A stretch of DNA of 64,000 nt from CAVTWH01 sp963738365 (GCA_963738365.1 CAVTWH010000007.1:744001-808000); one strand, 5' to 3'; shown: positions 1 through 8,709, counted from the stretch's first letter. The notes: generated by a model from the letters alone, not told the origin. Program-made: numbers and translations.

Positions 1-195
1 GTGTTCGGTGACAACCAGCTCACCGACCAGCAGAAGCGCGACGTCATCGCGTACATCCAGAACATGAAGGACGACCAGAGCCAGGGCGGCTGGGGCCTCG
101 GCCGGATCGGCCCGGTCACCGAGGGCCTGGTGATCTTCCTGGTCGGTATCACCGTGCTGGTCTTCACGGCCCTGTGGATTGCGGGTAAGTCATGA
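1..195 (+). CDS. qcrC: Cytochrome bc1 complex diheme cytochrome c subunit, C-terminal end (partial)
   Basis: This is the last 64 residues of a gene that begins before the window; the GTG at base 1 is internal. It ends in a hydrophobic helix (about residues 43-61) followed by a short basic tail, which matches the C-terminal membrane anchor of actinobacterial QcrC. QcrC carries two c-type hemes and passes electrons from the Rieske centre to the aa3 oxidase in the bcc-aa3 supercomplex. The heme-binding CXXCH motifs lie outside the window. Its stop overlaps the qcrA start by 4 nt (ATGA), which indicates translational coupling. The assignment rests on the anchor and on qcrA and qcrB directly downstream. 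Confidence 0.88.
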   Translation: MFGDNQLTDQQKRDVIAYIQNMKDDQSQGGWGLGRIGPVTEGLVIFLVGITVLVFTALWIAGKS

Positions 196-1295
196 GTGCG
201 CACGCCGTCGACAGCGAGCAGGCGGGGCAGGCCCCGTTCGACCCGGACGACCCGGAGCTGAGCCGGTTCGACGTGGTCCGCGAGGGTGCCCGGCGGGACG
301 GGGTGGAGATCGTCCACTACGCGCCCCGGTTCCCGGTCCGGGGCAGCGTCCGGGAGCGGCGCACCGAGCGCGCCATCGCGTGGCTGTTCCTGCTGGCCGG
401 CCTGGCCGCCACCCTCTTCGTGGTGGTCTACATCTGGTGGCCCTGGGCCTACCAGTCGGGCCACAACCAGGCCAAGTGGTACACCCCGCTGCTCGGGCTC
501 ACCCTCGGGCTGTCCCTGCTGGGCATCGGCCTCGGCGTGATCGCCTACGCGAAGAAGCTGCTGCCCGAAGAGATCGCCGTCCAGTCCCGGCACGACCAGG
601 ACGTGGACCTGACCGAGCGCAAGCTGACCGGGGCGACGATCAGCAACATGGGCGCCGAGCTGGGCATCGCCCGGCGGCCGCTGCTCAAGTTCGCCATCCC
701 GCTGGGCCTGGCGCCGATCGGCCTGGTGGCGGCCGCGCCGATCGTCGGCTCGCTGATCAAGGACCCGCACCACCCGGACATCTTCTTCACCACCGGGTTC
801 AACCCGGCGAACAACGACGGCAAGCCGGTGGCGCTGGTCCGCGAGGACATGACCCCGATCCGCCCGGAGGACGTCAGCGCCGGTGGCCAGATGACGGTCT
901 TCCCGGGCATCCCGCGCGGCGCCACCAACGACTACGCCGACTCGCCCACCCTGCTCATCCACCTGCGCGGGGACGACGCCGCCCGGCTGCGCGCCAACCT
1001 CGCCAACGTCCCGCTCAACGCCAAGGACGGCGGGGCCATGTGGGGCGACTACGTGGCCTACTCCAAGATCTGTACGCACGCCGGCTGCCCGGCGAGCCTC
1101 TACGAGCAGCAGACCAACCGCCTGCTGTGCCCCTGCCACCAGTCGCAGTTCAACATCCTCGACAACGGCCGGCCAATTTTCGGGCCGGCAACTCGCCGAT
1201 TGCCGATGCTCCCCATTACCGTGGAGAACGGGTACTTCGTCGCCAGGAGCGACTACCTGACCCCGATCGGCCCTGGCTTCTGGGAGAGGCCGTGA
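192..1295 (+). CDS. qcrA: Cytochrome bc1 complex Rieske iron-sulfur subunit
   Basis: Rieske [2Fe-2S] subunit of the menaquinol:cytochrome c reductase, 367 residues. The cluster ligands are visible as CTHAGC (Cys294, His296, Cys299) and CPCH (Cys313, Cys315, His316). As is usual for actinobacterial QcrA, the N-terminus has three hydrophobic helices (about 60-82, 97-125 and 163-188) rather than the single anchor of mitochondrial Rieske proteins. The Rieske fold then faces the outside of the membrane. The ATG overlaps the qcrC stop and the TGA overlaps the qcrB GTG, so qcrCAB is one coupled operon. Family and order are unambiguous. Confidence 0.96.
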   Translation: MSAHAVDSEQAGQAPFDPDDPELSRFDVVREGARRDGVEIVHYAPRFPVRGSVRERRTERAIAWLFLLAGLAATLFVVVYIWWPWAYQSGHNQAKWYTPLLGLTLGLSLLGIGLGVIAYAKKLLPEEIAVQSRHDQDVDLTERKLTGATISNMGAELGIARRPLLKFAIPLGLAPIGLVAAAPIVGSLIKDPHHPDIFFTTGFNPANNDGKPVALVREDMTPIRPEDVSAGGQMTVFPGIPRGATNDYADSPTLLIHLRGDDAARLRANLANVPLNAKDGGAMWGDYVAYSKICTHAGCPASLYEQQTNRLLCPCHQSQFNILDNGRPIFGPATRRLPMLPITVENGYFVARSDYLTPIGPGFWERP

Positions 1296-2911
1296 AACGA
1301 CGCAAAGTTGACCTGAAGTCGCTGCCCGGCGCCGCCGGGGCGCAGCTGGACGACCGGTTCCAGGTGTCGACGCCGCTGCGCCGGCTGTTCAACAAGGTGT
1401 TCCCGGACCACTGGTCGTTCATGCTGGGCGAGATCGCGCTCTACTCGTTCATCATGCTGCTGCTGACCGGGACCTTCCTCGCCCTCTTCTTCGACCCCTC
1501 GATGCAGGAGGTCCGCTACAACGGCAGCTACACCCCGCTGCGCGGGATCGAGATGTCGCGGGCCTACGAGACCTCGCTCAACCTCTCCTTCGACGTGCGC
1601 GGCGGGCTGTTCCTGCGGCAGCTGCACCACTGGTCGGCGCTGCTGTTCATGGCCGCCATCCTGGTGCACATGCTGCGGGTGTTCTTCACCGGCGCGTACC
1701 GCAAGCCGCGTGAGGCGAACTGGGTCATCGGTATCGGGCTGTTCGTCTTCGGCTTCCTGGAGGGGTTCGCCGGCTACTCGCTGCCTGACGACGCGCTGTC
1801 CGGTACCGGGCTGCGGATCGCCGACGCGATCATGCTCTCCATCCCGGTGGTGGGTACCTGGGTCGCCACCTCGCTGTTCGGCGGCGAGTTCCCCGGGCAC
1901 GTCATCCTGGACCGGCTCTACATCGCGCACGTGTTCCTCATCCCGCTGCTCATCCTCGGGCTGATCACGGTGCACATGGCGCTGCTGGTCAAGCAGAAGC
2001 ACACCCAGTGGCCGGGGCCGGGGCGGACCAACCGCAACGTGGTCGGGGTCCGGATGTTCCCGGGCTTCGCGGCCAAGGCCGGCGGCTTCAACATGATCGT
2101 CTTCGGGCTGCTCGCGCTGCTCGCCGGGCTGTTCCAGATCAACCCGATCTGGATCTTCGGCCCGTACAAGGCGGCGGTGGTCTCGGCGGCCAGCCAGCCC
2201 GACTGGTACGTGATGTTCCTGGACGGCTCGACCCGCCTCATGCCGCCCTGGGAGCTGCGCATCCACGTGGCCGGGCACGGGTACACCCTGCCGCCGCTGT
2301 TCTGGCCGACGGTGGTGCTGCCCGGCATTCTGTTCACCCTGGCGGCGCTGTGGCCGTTCATCGAGACCCGGTTCACCAAGGACCGCAGCATGCACCACCT
2401 GCTGCAGCGGCCCCGGGACAACCCGAACCGGACCGGCCTGGGCATGATGGCCCTCTCCTTCTACGTGGTGCTGCTGCTCTCCGGCGGCAACGACGTGATC
2501 GCCGACAAGTTCGACATCAGCCTCAACGCGATGACCTGGCTGGGCCGTATCGGCCTGCTGCTGGTGCCGCCGCTGGCCTACTACGTGGCCTACCGCATCG
2601 CGCTGGGCCTGCAGCAGCACGACCGTGAGGTGCTGGCGCACGGGGTGGAGACCGGCATCATCCGGCGCGACCCGGACGGCCGGTTCTACGAGGTCCACCA
2701 GCCGCTCGGCGCGGTCGACGCGCACGGCCACGGCGCCCTGCCCTACCTCGGTACCCCGGTGCCGAAGAAGATGAACCGGCTGGGCGCGCTCATCCCGACC
2801 GTGCGGGGCTTCTTCTACCCGGTCGAGCGGGCCGCCCCGCCCAGCGAGGCGCCGGTCTCCCCGGCCGTCGGCCAGGCCAACCGCGAGGAGATCACCAGCG
2901 GCCGGCACTGA
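1292..2911 (+). CDS. qcrB: Cytochrome bc1 complex cytochrome b subunit
   Basis: Membrane cytochrome b of the bcc complex, 539 residues. It binds two b-type hemes and forms the menaquinol oxidation and quinone reduction sites. Visible features are the paired histidines in hydrophobic helices (HHW near residue 111, further His in the helices near 220-240), a PDWY motif and about eight to nine transmembrane segments. I place the start at the GTG at 1292, which overlaps the qcrA stop as GTGA; an upstream reading in the same frame is only the shadow of qcrA. A strong hairpin follows the gene, closing the operon. QcrB is the known target of imidazopyridine inhibitors in mycobacteria. Confidence 0.96.
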   Translation: MKRRKVDLKSLPGAAGAQLDDRFQVSTPLRRLFNKVFPDHWSFMLGEIALYSFIMLLLTGTFLALFFDPSMQEVRYNGSYTPLRGIEMSRAYETSLNLSFDVRGGLFLRQLHHWSALLFMAAILVHMLRVFFTGAYRKPREANWVIGIGLFVFGFLEGFAGYSLPDDALSGTGLRIADAIMLSIPVVGTWVATSLFGGEFPGHVILDRLYIAHVFLIPLLILGLITVHMALLVKQKHTQWPGPGRTNRNVVGVRMFPGFAAKAGGFNMIVFGLLALLAGLFQINPIWIFGPYKAAVVSAASQPDWYVMFLDGSTRLMPPWELRIHVAGHGYTLPPLFWPTVVLPGILFTLAALWPFIETRFTKDRSMHHLLQRPRDNPNRTGLGMMALSFYVVLLLSGGNDVIADKFDISLNAMTWLGRIGLLLVPPLAYYVAYRIALGLQQHDREVLAHGVETGIIRRDPDGRFYEVHQPLGAVDAHGHGALPYLGTPVPKKMNRLGALIPTVRGFFYPVERAAPPSEAPVSPAVGQANREEITSGRH

Positions 2912-2933
2912 GCCAGCGCCGCCGATCAGCACA

Positions 2934-2972
2934 CCGAACGCCCGGGAGTCGATTCCGGGCGTTCGGGCTTTC
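2934..2972. terminator. Bidirectional terminator between qcrB and the hydrolase gene
   Basis: A perfect 12-bp stem (2934-2945 with 2955-2966) has a short loop and is followed by a T-rich stretch on the + strand. It lies between two convergent genes and can serve both. Confidence 0.8.
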
Positions 2973-2993
2973 CTGCGCTGGATCGTCGCCCGG

Positions 2994-3845
2994 TCAGCCG
3001 GCGGCGAAGGCGGTCACCCGGGCGGCCAGCGCGTCGGCGGCGCGTACCCAGCGGAAGTGGTCCAGCGGGGCGCCGGCCGCCGCGGCCGTGTAGTGCTCCC
3101 GGGTCACCGGTGCCTTGGCCAGCTTGCCGGTCAGCTGCCCGGTGGTACCGGGCGGGGTGAGGTCGTCGTGCTCCAGGCTGACCGAGAGCACCGGCGTGCT
3201 GACGGTGCCCAGCGCCGCCTCGGCGTCCACCCCGTCGAGCCGGGGGTAGCGGCCGTGCCGCGCGGTGTACGCCCAGTCCCGGATCACGCCACGGGCCTGC
3301 CGGCCGCCGAACGTCCAGCCCGGCCACACCCCCAGCAGCGCGCTGGTCGCCGCGATCAGCTGGGTGTACGGCAGCACCACCGCCGCCCGGCGCCCCGGGT
3401 ACGACCGGAAGTACGGCAGCCCGACCCCCACCAGCACGATCGCGTCGGTGGTCGGCTGCTCGCTGAGCCCCTCGTGCAGCAGGATCGCCTGCCCGCCCAG
3501 CGAGTGCCCGAGCAGCACCTCCCGGCGCCGGCCGTAGCGCTCGCGGAGCGTCTCCTGCACAGCGCCCACGTCGTCGACCAGGTCGGCCAGCCCGTAGTGC
3601 GAGCGCCGGGACGGCCGGGGGCGGCTGGTGCCGGTACCCCGCAGGTCGGCGACGACCACCTGCCAGCCGTGTGCGCGCAGCGCCCGCGCGAAGGGGCGGT
3701 AGTAGCGCGCCGGTACGCCCATCGCCGGCCAGATGGTGACCAGCGGCGCCGGGTCGCCGTTGTCGGGGGCGGGGTAGTGGTGCAGGCCCAGCTGGTCGGT
3801 GCCGACATTGACGAAAGCCTGCTCGTACCCGTCGGTGTCGGTCAC
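2994..3845 (-). CDS. Alpha/beta hydrolase
   Basis: Soluble alpha/beta-fold hydrolase of 283 residues. It has the nucleophile elbow GHSLGG near residue 115, an acidic residue in the LEHDDLTPP segment and a late His in PLDHFRW, giving a plausible Ser-Asp-His triad. The substrate cannot be told from sequence; the family includes esterases and lipases. It converges on qcrB and is divergent from the peptidase gene at 3911. The GTG at 3845 follows the hexamer TAGGCT by 5 nt, suggesting a nearly leaderless transcript. Confidence 0.8.
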   Translation of the reverse strand: MTDTDGYEQAFVNVGTDQLGLHHYPAPDNGDPAPLVTIWPAMGVPARYYRPFARALRAHGWQVVVADLRGTGTSRPRPSRRSHYGLADLVDDVGAVQETLRERYGRRREVLLGHSLGGQAILLHEGLSEQPTTDAIVLVGVGLPYFRSYPGRRAAVVLPYTQLIAATSALLGVWPGWTFGGRQARGVIRDWAYTARHGRYPRLDGVDAEAALGTVSTPVLSVSLEHDDLTPPGTTGQLTGKLAKAPVTREHYTAAAAGAPLDHFRWVRAADALAARVTAFAAG

Positions 3846-3897
3846 GATTCAGCCTAACAACGGGGTTCCAGCCCTGGGGAGCCGCGGCAAAGTTGGA

Positions 3898-3903
3898 TAG
3901 CCT
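3898..3903 (+). promoter_or_regulatory. -10 box TAGCCT of a leaderless promoter (S9 peptidase)
   Basis: TAGCCT sits 7 nt before the GTG at 3911. No ribosome-binding site is visible, and this decides the start over the ATG at 3893. Confidence 0.55.
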
Positions 3904-3910
3904 GCCGGAC

Positions 3911-5857
3911 GTGAAACCCTCGCAGCTCGGCCTGATCCTTACCCCTGGTGCGCCGACCGTCAGCCCGGACGGGCGTACCACCGTCGTCGCCGTCGGCGGC
4001 GCGGACCTGGCCGCCGACGACTACACCAGCCAGCTGTGGCTGGTCGCCACCGACGGCGCCGCGCCGCCGCGGCAACTCACCCACGGCTGGCGGGACGCCA
4101 ACCCCAGCTGGTCACCGGACGGTGCGTGGATCGCCTTCCTCCGCTGCGAACGCGGGCCGGACAGCAAGGTCGGGCTGCCCCAGCTGTGGCTGCTGCCGAC
4201 CGCCGGTGGCGAGCCGCGCAGGCTGACCGACCACCCGCTCGGGGTCTCCGCCCCCGTGTGGCGCCCGGACTCCGGCCGGCTCGCCTACCTGGCCCGGGTA
4301 CCGGAGGAGGGGCGCTACGGCACGGTCGACGGGCTGGGCCCGGAGAAGGAGCCGCCGCGCCGGATCACCACCCTGTCGTACCGGCGGGACGGGCTGGGTT
4401 TCCTCGGCGCCCGGCGGAACCACGTGTGGACGGTCGCGGTCGACGCCGCCCCGGTCAAGCCGGGCGAGGAGGGCGCTCCCCGGCAGGTCACCTCCGGCGA
4501 CCACGACCACGGGGACCCGGACTGGAGCCCGGACGGCGAGCTGCTGGCCTTCACCGCCGCCCGGCACGAGGGGGCCGGCGACGACCTGCGCAGCGACGTC
4601 TACGTCTGCGCCCCGGACGGCACCGGCCTGCGCCAGCTCACCGACGGGACGCTGGCGGTGGCCGGCGCCCGGTTCGGCGCCGACGGTGACACCGTCTGCT
4701 TCACCGGTCGCAGCCTGGACACCGGCGGGCGCAGCCTGGTGCTGTGCAACGAGTCGCTGTGGTCGGTGCCACGCTCCGGCGGTGCGGCCACCCGGCTGAC
4801 CGACGAGGAGCGGTACAACCTGGCGGCCGGCGGGGTGATCCAGCCGGTCGCCGACGGGGTGGTCTTCCCGAACGAGCAGCGGGGCGCGGTCGAGCTGCTG
4901 CTGGTCCGCCCCGGCGGCGGCGAGCCGGCGGTGCTCGTCGACGGCCAGCGCCAGGTGGCCGGCTACCACCGGGTCGGTGACACCCTGGTGGCCACGGTGC
5001 TCACCCCGACCAGCTGGGGCGAGCTGCTGGTCCGCGACGCCGCCGGCGAGCGGGTGCTCACCGGGTTCGGCAGCCGGTACGCCGACGCGGTGGCTGTCCT
5101 GCCGCAGCAGGAGCTGACAGGTACGGCGCCGGACGGCTACCCCGTGCACGGCTGGGTGGTACGCCCGCCCGGCCCCGGCCCGCACCCGGTACTGCTCATG
5201 ATCCACGGCGGGCCGTTCGCCCAGTACGGCTGGCGCCTGTTCGACGAGGCCCAGGTCTACGCGGGCGCCGGCTACGCCGTGGTGATGGGCAACCCGCGCG
5301 GCTCCTCCGGCTACGGCCAGGCGCACGGCCAGGCGATCCGGGGCAACGTCGGGCCGGCGTCCACAGTGGACCTGTTGGCGCTGCTGGACGCGGCGCTGGC
5401 CGACCCGGCGCTGGACGCCGGCCGGGTCGGCGTGCTGGGCGGCTCGCACGGCGGCTACATGACCACCTGGCTGGCGGCGCACGAGGGCGACCGGTTCTCG
5501 GTCGCCATCTCCGAGCGCGCCGTGAACGCCATCGACAGCTTCACCGGCAGCTCGGACATCGGCTGGTTCTTCGCCGACGACCTGTACGGCCCCGACCCCG
5601 ACCGGCAGCGCGCGCAGAGCCCGCTCAGCTACGCCGACAAGATCGACATTCCGCTCCTGATCATCCACTCCGAACAGGACTGGCGCTGCCCCCTGGAACA
5701 GGCCCAACGCCTCTTCGTCACCCTCAAGCACCGAGGCGTCCCCACTGAACTCCTCCTCTTCCCCGGCGAAGGCCACGAACTCTCCCGCTCCGGCCTCCCC
5801 TCCCACCGCACCGCCCGCTTCGAAGCCATCCTCAACTGGCTCCACCGCCACCTGTAA
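3911..5857 (+). CDS. S9 family peptidase (prolyl oligopeptidase / acylaminoacyl-peptidase type)
   Basis: Serine peptidase of about 648 residues with the two-part S9 architecture. The N-terminal half carries TolB-like beta-propeller repeats (recurrent SPDG motifs such as TVSPDG, SWSPDG and DWSPDG). The C-terminal catalytic domain has the oxyanion region MIHGGPF, the nucleophile elbow GGSHGGYM, an Asp in HSEQDWRC and the His in GEGHELS. It would cleave short peptides or acylated N-terminal residues. I prefer the GTG at 3911 because it follows a -10 hexamer by 7 nt; an in-frame ATG at 3893 would add six residues and would overlap that hexamer. No signal peptide is visible, so it is probably cytoplasmic. 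The last 150 bases are slightly less GC-rich, near the accessory patch. Confidence 0.9.
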   Translation: MKPSQLGLILTPGAPTVSPDGRTTVVAVGGADLAADDYTSQLWLVATDGAAPPRQLTHGWRDANPSWSPDGAWIAFLRCERGPDSKVGLPQLWLLPTAGGEPRRLTDHPLGVSAPVWRPDSGRLAYLARVPEEGRYGTVDGLGPEKEPPRRITTLSYRRDGLGFLGARRNHVWTVAVDAAPVKPGEEGAPRQVTSGDHDHGDPDWSPDGELLAFTAARHEGAGDDLRSDVYVCAPDGTGLRQLTDGTLAVAGARFGADGDTVCFTGRSLDTGGRSLVLCNESLWSVPRSGGAATRLTDEERYNLAAGGVIQPVADGVVFPNEQRGAVELLLVRPGGGEPAVLVDGQRQVAGYHRVGDTLVATVLTPTSWGELLVRDAAGERVLTGFGSRYADAVAVLPQQELTGTAPDGYPVHGWVVRPPGPGPHPVLLMIHGGPFAQYGWRLFDEAQVYAGAGYAVVMGNPRGSSGYGQAHGQAIRGNVGPASTVDLLALLDAALADPALDAGRVGVLGGSHGGYMTTWLAAHEGDRFSVAISERAVNAIDSFTGSSDIGWFFADDLYGPDPDRQRAQSPLSYADKIDIPLLIIHSEQDWRCPLEQAQRLFVTLKHRGVPTELLLFPGEGHELSRSGLPSHRTARFEAILNWLHRHL

Positions 5858-6010
5858 CACCTCCCGGCATCCCCGAAAGCACTCCACCGAGATCACCGAG
5901 GGACAGAGAGAAGGAATCAGCGCGCGGGGACCGGCGAGTCAAGCAACCGCCGGCTCGAGCGCCAACCGACTTTCGAGAGTTCAGCTCACTGCAGCACCGG
6001 CCGTTGATAA

Positions 6011-6562
6011 ATGGGTCAGGCAACCGGGTCCGTCCACGAGACGATAGACGCCGTGCTTTTCGGGAACAACGACAACGGCGGCCAGTCCTGCAGTGTCGAA
6101 GGGATGGGGCCTGACGACTGGGCGGCGATCGATGAGGCGCTGGGCAGGTTCACAGCTGTGTCCGTGGTTCCGCTGCTGGGCGTCGCGATCGACGCCCCGT
6201 GGTCGCGGCCGCGGCAGCACCACCTGTTGCTGCTGTGGCTGCGGGCTGTTGGCGTGCCACCGGCCGGGAGCCGACCGGCCACGGACCCGGACCTTGCTGT
6301 ACTGGTGAATGCCGCCGTGGAGGTCGCCCGGTATCCCGTGCTACCGCTGGGTGTGTCGAATGATCCACGGCACCCGGTCGGATTCATGGTCGCCGGTCGC
6401 CGGTGGCGGATCCATCCCGGCGACCATCTTTATCCGCCGATGACCCTGAGGCGGCTTGCCACCACGGCACACACTGTCGATCTCACGCTGCTCGACGCCG
6501 TCGGGTTCACCTTGACCGATGTTGATCGAGGGTGGTCCTTGCATACGGCAACGATGCCCTGA
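6011..6562 (+). CDS. Hypothetical protein at the edge of the accessory patch
   Basis: A 183-residue frame I do not recognise. It has no signal peptide, Cys pairs or catalytic motif I can name. The C-terminal part (VGFMVAGRRWRIHPGDHLYPP) reads like a compact globular domain. The start is uncertain: the ATG at 6011 has no clear ribosome-binding site, and an in-frame ATG at 6104 (MGPDDW) is an alternative. Base composition is somewhat less GC-rich than the flanking backbone. It points toward the two - strand unknown genes, so it is a separate transcription unit. It could be an island gene or a short-lived reading frame. Confidence 0.5.
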   Translation: MGQATGSVHETIDAVLFGNNDNGGQSCSVEGMGPDDWAAIDEALGRFTAVSVVPLLGVAIDAPWSRPRQHHLLLLWLRAVGVPPAGSRPATDPDLAVLVNAAVEVARYPVLPLGVSNDPRHPVGFMVAGRRWRIHPGDHLYPPMTLRRLATTAHTVDLTLLDAVGFTLTDVDRGWSLHTATMP

Positions 6563-6614
6563 AAGGCCTAGCCGAGGCGTGGAGCACCTCGCCCGACGCC
6601 CAGCGGCTTCGTGC

Positions 6615-7349
6615 TCATGTCGGTGTCCCAGGAACTACCCAACGCCTCATATCGAAGACGGCAGAACAGTAGTTGTCTTCGACGAGCAGCCGTGGCTGAT
6701 TGCGGATGGTTCCGGATTCAACAAGCGACGCGAGCTCCTGCGGAAGGCTTCCGCCCATGCCGGCATTGACTGTACCTTCCGCATTGAACAGCGGTATATC
6801 AATGCCGAACGTGTCCATATCGGATGAGGACGGATTGATATATATCCTGCAGACCGCAGCGTCGATTACCATGAAGCCGGAACAGACATACACATCTTCG
6901 AACCATGGGAAGCCGCCGCCGTGAATGAAGATGCTGAGCATACCGAAGAGATTCTGGTCATACCAGGAGGGTCCTGCCCGGTATGAAAAGCCCAGGGCAG
7001 ACGCACTCATAATGCGATTCCCGTGGCTGTCAGACCTGGCCGGAAGGTTCGTACGTGAATTCGTAACGGGATTGTGAACTGTGCTCCTCACCCACTCAAC
7101 CGCCGAGTCGACGGCGAGTGGCTGACCCTCATGGAACAAATCGAATTCAAACGCGTTCCCCGATAAGAAGTCACCACCGTAGCAGAACGAAACCAGCGCC
7201 ATGGAATTGCTCGACCTGACGACGCCACGCAGCTGTGGCGCGGTGGGTGGAATCGGACCCGGAGGTGCCATCACAAGCGGCGCGACATGCCGCAAGAGTG
7301 ATGCGAATACGTGACCCTCCGGATCCGGTTCCATAATTACGCCTCTCAT
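6615..7349 (-). CDS. Hypothetical protein, second gene of the island operon
   Basis: A 244-residue protein of unknown function from visibly AT-richer DNA than its surroundings. It has hydrophobic, aromatic-rich segments (FCYGGDF, WYDQNLFGMLSIF, GGGFPWFEDVYVC) and four cysteines. There is no obvious signal peptide, although alternative starts exist (ATG at residue 6, and one near residue 27). Only 15 nt separate it from the secreted-protein gene upstream on the same strand, so the two are probably co-transcribed and may act together. I find no motif that allows a functional assignment. Codon use (many A/T third positions) suggests recent acquisition. Confidence 0.6.
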   Translation of the reverse strand: MRGVIMEPDPEGHVFASLLRHVAPLVMAPPGPIPPTAPQLRGVVRSSNSMALVSFCYGGDFLSGNAFEFDLFHEGQPLAVDSAVEWVRSTVHNPVTNSRTNLPARSDSHGNRIMSASALGFSYRAGPSWYDQNLFGMLSIFIHGGGFPWFEDVYVCSGFMVIDAAVCRIYINPSSSDMDTFGIDIPLFNAEGTVNAGMGGSLPQELASLVESGTIRNQPRLLVEDNYCSAVFDMRRWVVPGTPT

Positions 7350-7364
7350 GCTTGCCTTTGGCGC

Positions 7365-8060
7365 TTAGCCGCTTATGTCGTTCACCCAACTCGGGCACAG
7401 AGTGTAGCCCTCGCAGTATGCGGTAACGGTGCCAATGTACTGGCCATCTGGAGTAGTGCACCTGCCATCGTCTGTTCTCGTTGCCGCTTGGGCGACGATA
7501 CGAACGGTGAGGTAGATGTTGCCGTTCTGGAGATTCGTCAGGAGCGCCTTATACTCCACGTGCGCGCCCTGCTCGATGTACGCGTTCCTCGTGTTGCGAA
7601 TGACTCGGAATGGTGCCGACGTATATAGATTGTGCGGGATTACGTAGTGATTGTATGCAATGTTTGCGTCTCCCATCCGCGTTGGGATTGTTCTGTGCTT
7701 CAAGTCCCTGTCCGACCAAAGGATGCTATACCATTGACCGCCAGGCGATGGATCAAATGGGCGAACCAATGATGGCTGGGCTTCAGTGGTATCAACGACG
7801 TTGCCCGCGGGTGTGCGAACCCATCGGCCAACAGTGTGGGTCCGTTGAAGGGGGGAATACGCCTCTCCGAACTTGCTGAGCGAGAAGGCCGAATATTCCT
7901 CGGGCGACATGAATGTGACGGCGCCAATTGAACCGGCCGACGCATAGGCACGTGGTGCCCAGGGGGCGACGAGCGATACCACCAGCACCACAGCGGCAAC
8001 CATAAGTGCCCGAAGTGACGGAATTGCGCGCGCACACGGAACTACGGCACGACCTAGCAA
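7365..8060 (-). CDS. Hypothetical secreted protein, first gene of the island operon
   Basis: A 231-residue protein with a clear Sec-type signal: a charged N-terminus, a hydrophobic core (about residues 17-34) and a likely signal peptidase site after Ala-Tyr-Ala near residue 41. The mature part is Tyr/Thr-rich, with three Cys in the last 35 residues (RCTTPDG, AYCEGYTLCPSW) that could form a disulfide. I do not recognise the family. It is the promoter-proximal gene of a two-gene unit with the gene ending at 6615. GC content is lower than the backbone. A role in the envelope or outside the cell follows from the signal peptide; nothing more can be claimed. Confidence 0.65.
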   Translation of the reverse strand: MLGRAVVPCARAIPSLRALMVAAVVLVVSLVAPWAPRAYASAGSIGAVTFMSPEEYSAFSLSKFGEAYSPLQRTHTVGRWVRTPAGNVVDTTEAQPSLVRPFDPSPGGQWYSILWSDRDLKHRTIPTRMGDANIAYNHYVIPHNLYTSAPFRVIRNTRNAYIEQGAHVEYKALLTNLQNGNIYLTVRIVAQAATRTDDGRCTTPDGQYIGTVTAYCEGYTLCPSWVNDISG

Positions 8061-8664
8061 CTTTCGATCAACCCCTCCTGAAACTCAACGAGGGCCCAAG
8101 TTGTAGACCCCTGCGGGGACTGTTGTGCACGTTCATCTATATCGTCAACATCTCTATCAGTATCTGTAGTTTTCGTATATGTGGACCGCGGACCCTGTAG
8201 TGCGGATCGGTCAGGTCCAAGACTGGTCGGTCAGGTCCAGGACTGGGACGACGAGGTCGCGTAAGCGGGGAGGATGAGGTCGGCCCGGCAACCTCGATCA
8301 TGTGAGCCCTTCAGGCCGTGGGCCACGTTCACGGTGATGGTGTGCGAGCCGCCGGTCGGAGGGAGGCCGTACCACCCGAGTCGCATGTTGGTTGGGCGCT
8401 GAACGAGGCGCTCCCGGCGGGGTTGCGGACAGTGATGGTGCTCGGATGATGCTCGGATGTCGGGAACGTGGTCGGCATGCGGAAGCACCGCCGAGAACCG
8501 AACGGCAGCTCTGAGGTCCGCCCAATTGCCGCCTATGGTGCCGAACGGCGGTGCATGGCGTGGACCAGCGACAACAAGGCAGGCTCGGACGGCGCGCATA
8601 GACCGCAACCCGTGGGCTTCCCGATGCGGGTAACGCGTAGTGGAAAGCATCTGACGGATTGTCG
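8061..8664. other. Non-coding stretch upstream of the island operon
   Basis: About 600 bases without a convincing gene. It holds an AT-rich segment around 8135-8180 that is the likely promoter region of the secreted-protein operon, a 20-bp tandem repeat and then the approach to the tRNA fragment. Frames on the - strand here are artefacts of antisense tRNA sequence. Confidence 0.5.
8208..8246. repeat. Two tandem 19-bp repeats with a 20-bp period
   Basis: The unit CGGTCAGGTCCAAGACTGG (8208-8226) recurs at 8228-8246 with one mismatch, separated by a single base. It lies inside the island, upstream of the secreted-protein operon, so it could be a regulator binding site or part of an old mobile element. 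Confidence 0.6.
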
Positions 8665-8709
8665 CTACGGATCTGTAGGTTAGGGGTTCGAGTCCCTTCG
8701 GGCGCGCCA
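8665..8709 (+). tRNA. 3' fragment of a tRNA-Arg(ACG) gene, probable attachment-site scar
   Basis: The 45 bases from the anticodon loop (CTACGGA, anticodon ACG) through the T-arm (T-loop TTCGAGT at 8687-8693) to an encoded CCA at 8707-8709 match a bacterial tRNA-Arg 3' half. The 3' acceptor strand CGGGCGC has no complementary 5' strand upstream, and the anticodon stem does not pair. A short upstream piece (GCATCTGAC) resembles the 5' half but is displaced by about 9 bases. It is therefore not a functional tRNA. Integrating elements often duplicate the tRNA 3' end, so this is best read as one end of an integrated element. Confidence 0.65.

Noticed and set aside
1253..2932. A long - strand frame opposite qcrB
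   Set aside because: Composition (His/Gln/Arg/Asp-rich, no hydrophobic core) is typical of antisense GC-skewed frames; qcrB is unmistakable on the + strand.
8665..8709. Complete tRNA gene
   Set aside because: No 5' acceptor strand complementary to CGGGCGC lies 60-90 bases upstream and the anticodon stem does not pair, so only a fragment is claimed.
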